Part shown: in pieces, positions 62,705-64,000 of the stretch
Layout of the letters: the number at the start of each line of letters is the position of its first letter
Position numbering within the stretch: position 1 is the first letter of the stretch
Assembly (NCBI RefSeq): GCF_900116765.1
Contig: NZ_UETC01000001.1
Span: 434,001-498,000 of the forward strand
DNA: 64,000 bases
Direction of reading: 5' to 3'
Source of the DNA: Jannaschia seohaensis
GTDB taxonomy: Bacteria > Pseudomonadota > Alphaproteobacteria > Rhodobacterales > Rhodobacteraceae
Program-made: the position numbers and the translations under genes
The notes under the pieces: generated by a model
Database searches by the model: none
What the model was told of the DNA's origin: nothing
Seen by the model: only the letters and a program-made list of their open reading frames with translations

Positions 62705-63268
62705 ATGAGATCCCTTCTTGCCGCCGCGGCTCTTTTCGCCCTCTCGGGCGCGGCGAATGCTACCACGATGGAAATGTCGCTCGTCGAAGACGGCGCGAAC
62801 GTGACGTTCAGCTTCGCGGGAACCATCGACACCACAGACTTTCTGGCCTCAGGGCGCGCGAGCGCGGGGAACGAGTTTTTCGCGAACCCCTCCGCGGCCG
62901 ATATCGGCTCGACGGCGGGGCCGTTCGAGCGTTTCAACATCGCCATCTTCGGTCCAGCTTTCGGCACCGGCGGCACGACCTCCATTTTAGGGGTCGGGTT
63001 CGGGGACAGCTTTCTGATCGATGGTTCGAACGATTCGATCGTCCTGACCGAGAGCTATGTCAGCGGCGCGTCCCTGTCGGGCGGCGCGCTCCTGACCGGC
63101 CAGTCCCTCGCCAGTCTGGGCGCGTCGGAAGGCGAGTATGTCTACACTTTCGGCAATAACACGGCGACCTTGAACGTGAGCATCGCTTTGGTGCCGCTTC
63201 CGGCGGGCGCCGTGCTGCTGATGGGGGCGCTGGGCGGGCTGACGCTGCTGCGCCGCCGCAAGGGCTGA
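62705..63268 (+). CDS. VPLPA-CTERM sorting domain protein
   Basis: A 187-residue exported protein. Signal peptide 1-19 (LSGAANA-TT), a beta-rich Gly/Ser/Thr core, and a C-terminal VPLPAGAVLLMGALGGLTLL plus RRRKG, the VPLPA-CTERM sorting signal processed by an exosortase and found with exopolysaccharide systems. The exosortase gene is not in the window. ATG 62705 is chosen since it begins the signal peptide directly. Confidence 0.88.
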   Translation: MRSLLAAAALFALSGAANATTMEMSLVEDGANVTFSFAGTIDTTDFLASGRASAGNEFFANPSAADIGSTAGPFERFNIAIFGPAFGTGGTTSILGVGFGDSFLIDGSNDSIVLTESYVSGASLSGGALLTGQSLASLGASEGEYVYTFGNNTATLNVSIALVPLPAGAVLLMGALGGLTLLRRRKG

Positions 63269-63398
63269 GCCTGTCGCAGAGGACGCGGGGGCCGGTCGAG
63301 CGCCCAGGCGCCACGCGGTCCGTCTGCCTCTGGGAAAGACCGCGACTCATCCCGTTTGTCCGGCCTTTTCGGCCCTGACCCGGCTCAAGGCCGACAGG

Positions 63399-63408
63399 TG
63401 TGATCACA
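63399..63408. promoter_or_regulatory. Single TGTGATCACA site upstream of sdhB
   Basis: One exact TGTGATCACA, 103 bp before the sdhB ATG. The partner position 21 bp away on either side is not conserved. The rest of 63269-63510 holds no gene. This implies sdhB is controlled together with sucC and sdhC, at least partly from its own promoter. Confidence 0.6.
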
Positions 63409-63510
63409 AAGGGACTTTAGGCGTTTCCCCGCGCGCGCCGATGTGAAAATGTCGCGCCGACAGGCTGGCCCGGACGACCTATAACGGGCCCGACGATGAA
63501 GGAGCGACCC

Positions 63511-64000
63511 ATGGTTCAGTTCACCCTGCCGAAGAATTCCAAGATCACGACCGGCAAGACCTGGCCCAAGCCCGAGGGCGCCACCAATCTACGCAAGTTC
63601 CAGATCTACCGTTGGAACCCCGAGGATGGGAAGAACCCGCGGCTCGATACCTATTGGGTCGACCTCGACACCTGCGGCCCGATGATTCTGGACGCGCTCA
63701 TCAAGATCAAGAACGAGATCGACCCGACGCTGACCTTCCGCCGCTCCTGCCGGGAGGGGATCTGCGGCTCCTGCGCGATGAATATCGACGGGGTGAACAC
63801 GCTCGCCTGCACCTGGGGCATCGACGAGGTGAAGGGCGATGTGAAGATCTACCCTCTGCCGCATATGCCGGTGGTCAAGGATCTCATCCCCGATCTGACC
63901 CATTTCTACGCGCAGCACGCCTCGGTCATGCCCTGGCTGGAGACGAAGTCGAACACGCCCGCCAAGGAATGGCGGCAGTCCATCGAGGACCGGGAGAAGC
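63511..64000 (+). CDS. sdhB: Succinate dehydrogenase iron-sulfur subunit (3' end cut)
   Basis: The first 163 residues are visible. The N-terminal ferredoxin domain has the [2Fe-2S] cysteines in [16 protein letters not shown] and LACTWGI; the Fe4S4/Fe3S4 domain lies beyond the edge. ATG 63511 follows AAGGAGCGA. Physical separation from sdhCDA by 2.8 kb of other genes is unusual compared with contiguous sdhCDAB, but interposed small genes are known in Rhodobacterales. Confidence 0.95.
   Translation, partial: MVQFTLPKNSKITTGKTWPKPEGATNLRKFQIYRWNPEDGKNPRLDTYWVDLDTCGPMILDALIKIKNEIDPTLTFRRSCREGICGSCAMNIDGVNTLACTWGIDEVKGDVKIYPLPHMPVVKDLIPDLTHFYAQHASVMPWLETKSNTPAKEWRQSIEDREK

Overview
This is a GC-rich chromosomal window (my estimate is roughly two-thirds G+C) from an alphaproteobacterium of the Rhodobacteraceae/Roseobacter type. 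The signs are a PhyR-NepR-EcfG general stress locus, a DUF484-xerC pair, DUF2125, a VPLPA-CTERM protein, the ethylmalonyl-CoA pathway enzymes Mch and Mcl2 beside TCA genes, a two-lipoyl-domain OdhB and an FnrL-type box. I saw no rRNA, tRNA, CRISPR array or insertion sequence.

Layout. 1-3.7 kb (minus strand): MFS efflux fragment and the 4-hydroxybenzoate/protocatechuate genes pobA-pcaD-pcaB. 3.9-10.5 kb: a c-di-GMP enzyme, a dimethylglycine/sarcosine dehydrogenase-like flavoprotein, a DUF2125 protein and ChaC. 10.6-14.4 kb: a MotA/ExbB-like channel paired with a long coiled-coil OmpA/MotB-like protein, closed by a double hairpin. 14.5-19.7 kb (minus): hisC-tyrC-extensin-like operon and priA. 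19.9-20.6 kb: an AT-richer, probably acquired gene for a CarF/TMEM189-type plasmanyl lipid desaturase, preceded by a perfect FnrL box. 20.7-25 kb: LysE exporter, transaldolase, DUF484-xerC and a class IV PLP protein that appears to lack its lysine.

25.1-34.1 kb is a general stress response island. Five sites matching the EcfG promoter (GGAAC-N16/17-CGTT) lie upstream of an envelope-protein operon (DUF3618, holin-X-like), a 55-residue membrane protein, nepR-ecfG-kinase, phyR (these two share one overlapping bidirectional promoter) and a YihY protein. 32.1-33 kb holds decayed regulator genes. 34.1-37.5 kb: a 2-oxoglutarate/Fe(II) oxygenase and L-idonate/gluconate catabolism genes (gntK, idnO, idnD).

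37.6-64 kb is dominated by the TCA cycle: lpd, then (minus) sucC...sucD...sucA-odhB, mdh, then (plus) mcl2-nnrU-DUF1737-mch, sdhCDA and, 2.8 kb further on, sdhB running off the end. Short uncharacterised envelope genes separate the enzyme genes, including four tandem mini-lipoproteins, a sulfotransferase and a VPLPA-CTERM protein between sdhA and sdhB. The palindrome GTGATCAC occurs five times in the window, and only upstream of sucC (two copies, centres 21 bp apart), sdhC (two copies, same spacing) and sdhB (one copy). I propose it as the operator of a TCA-cycle regulon. Frameshifted sulfotransferase, glycosyltransferase and hypothetical genes lie at 39.6-42.1 kb.
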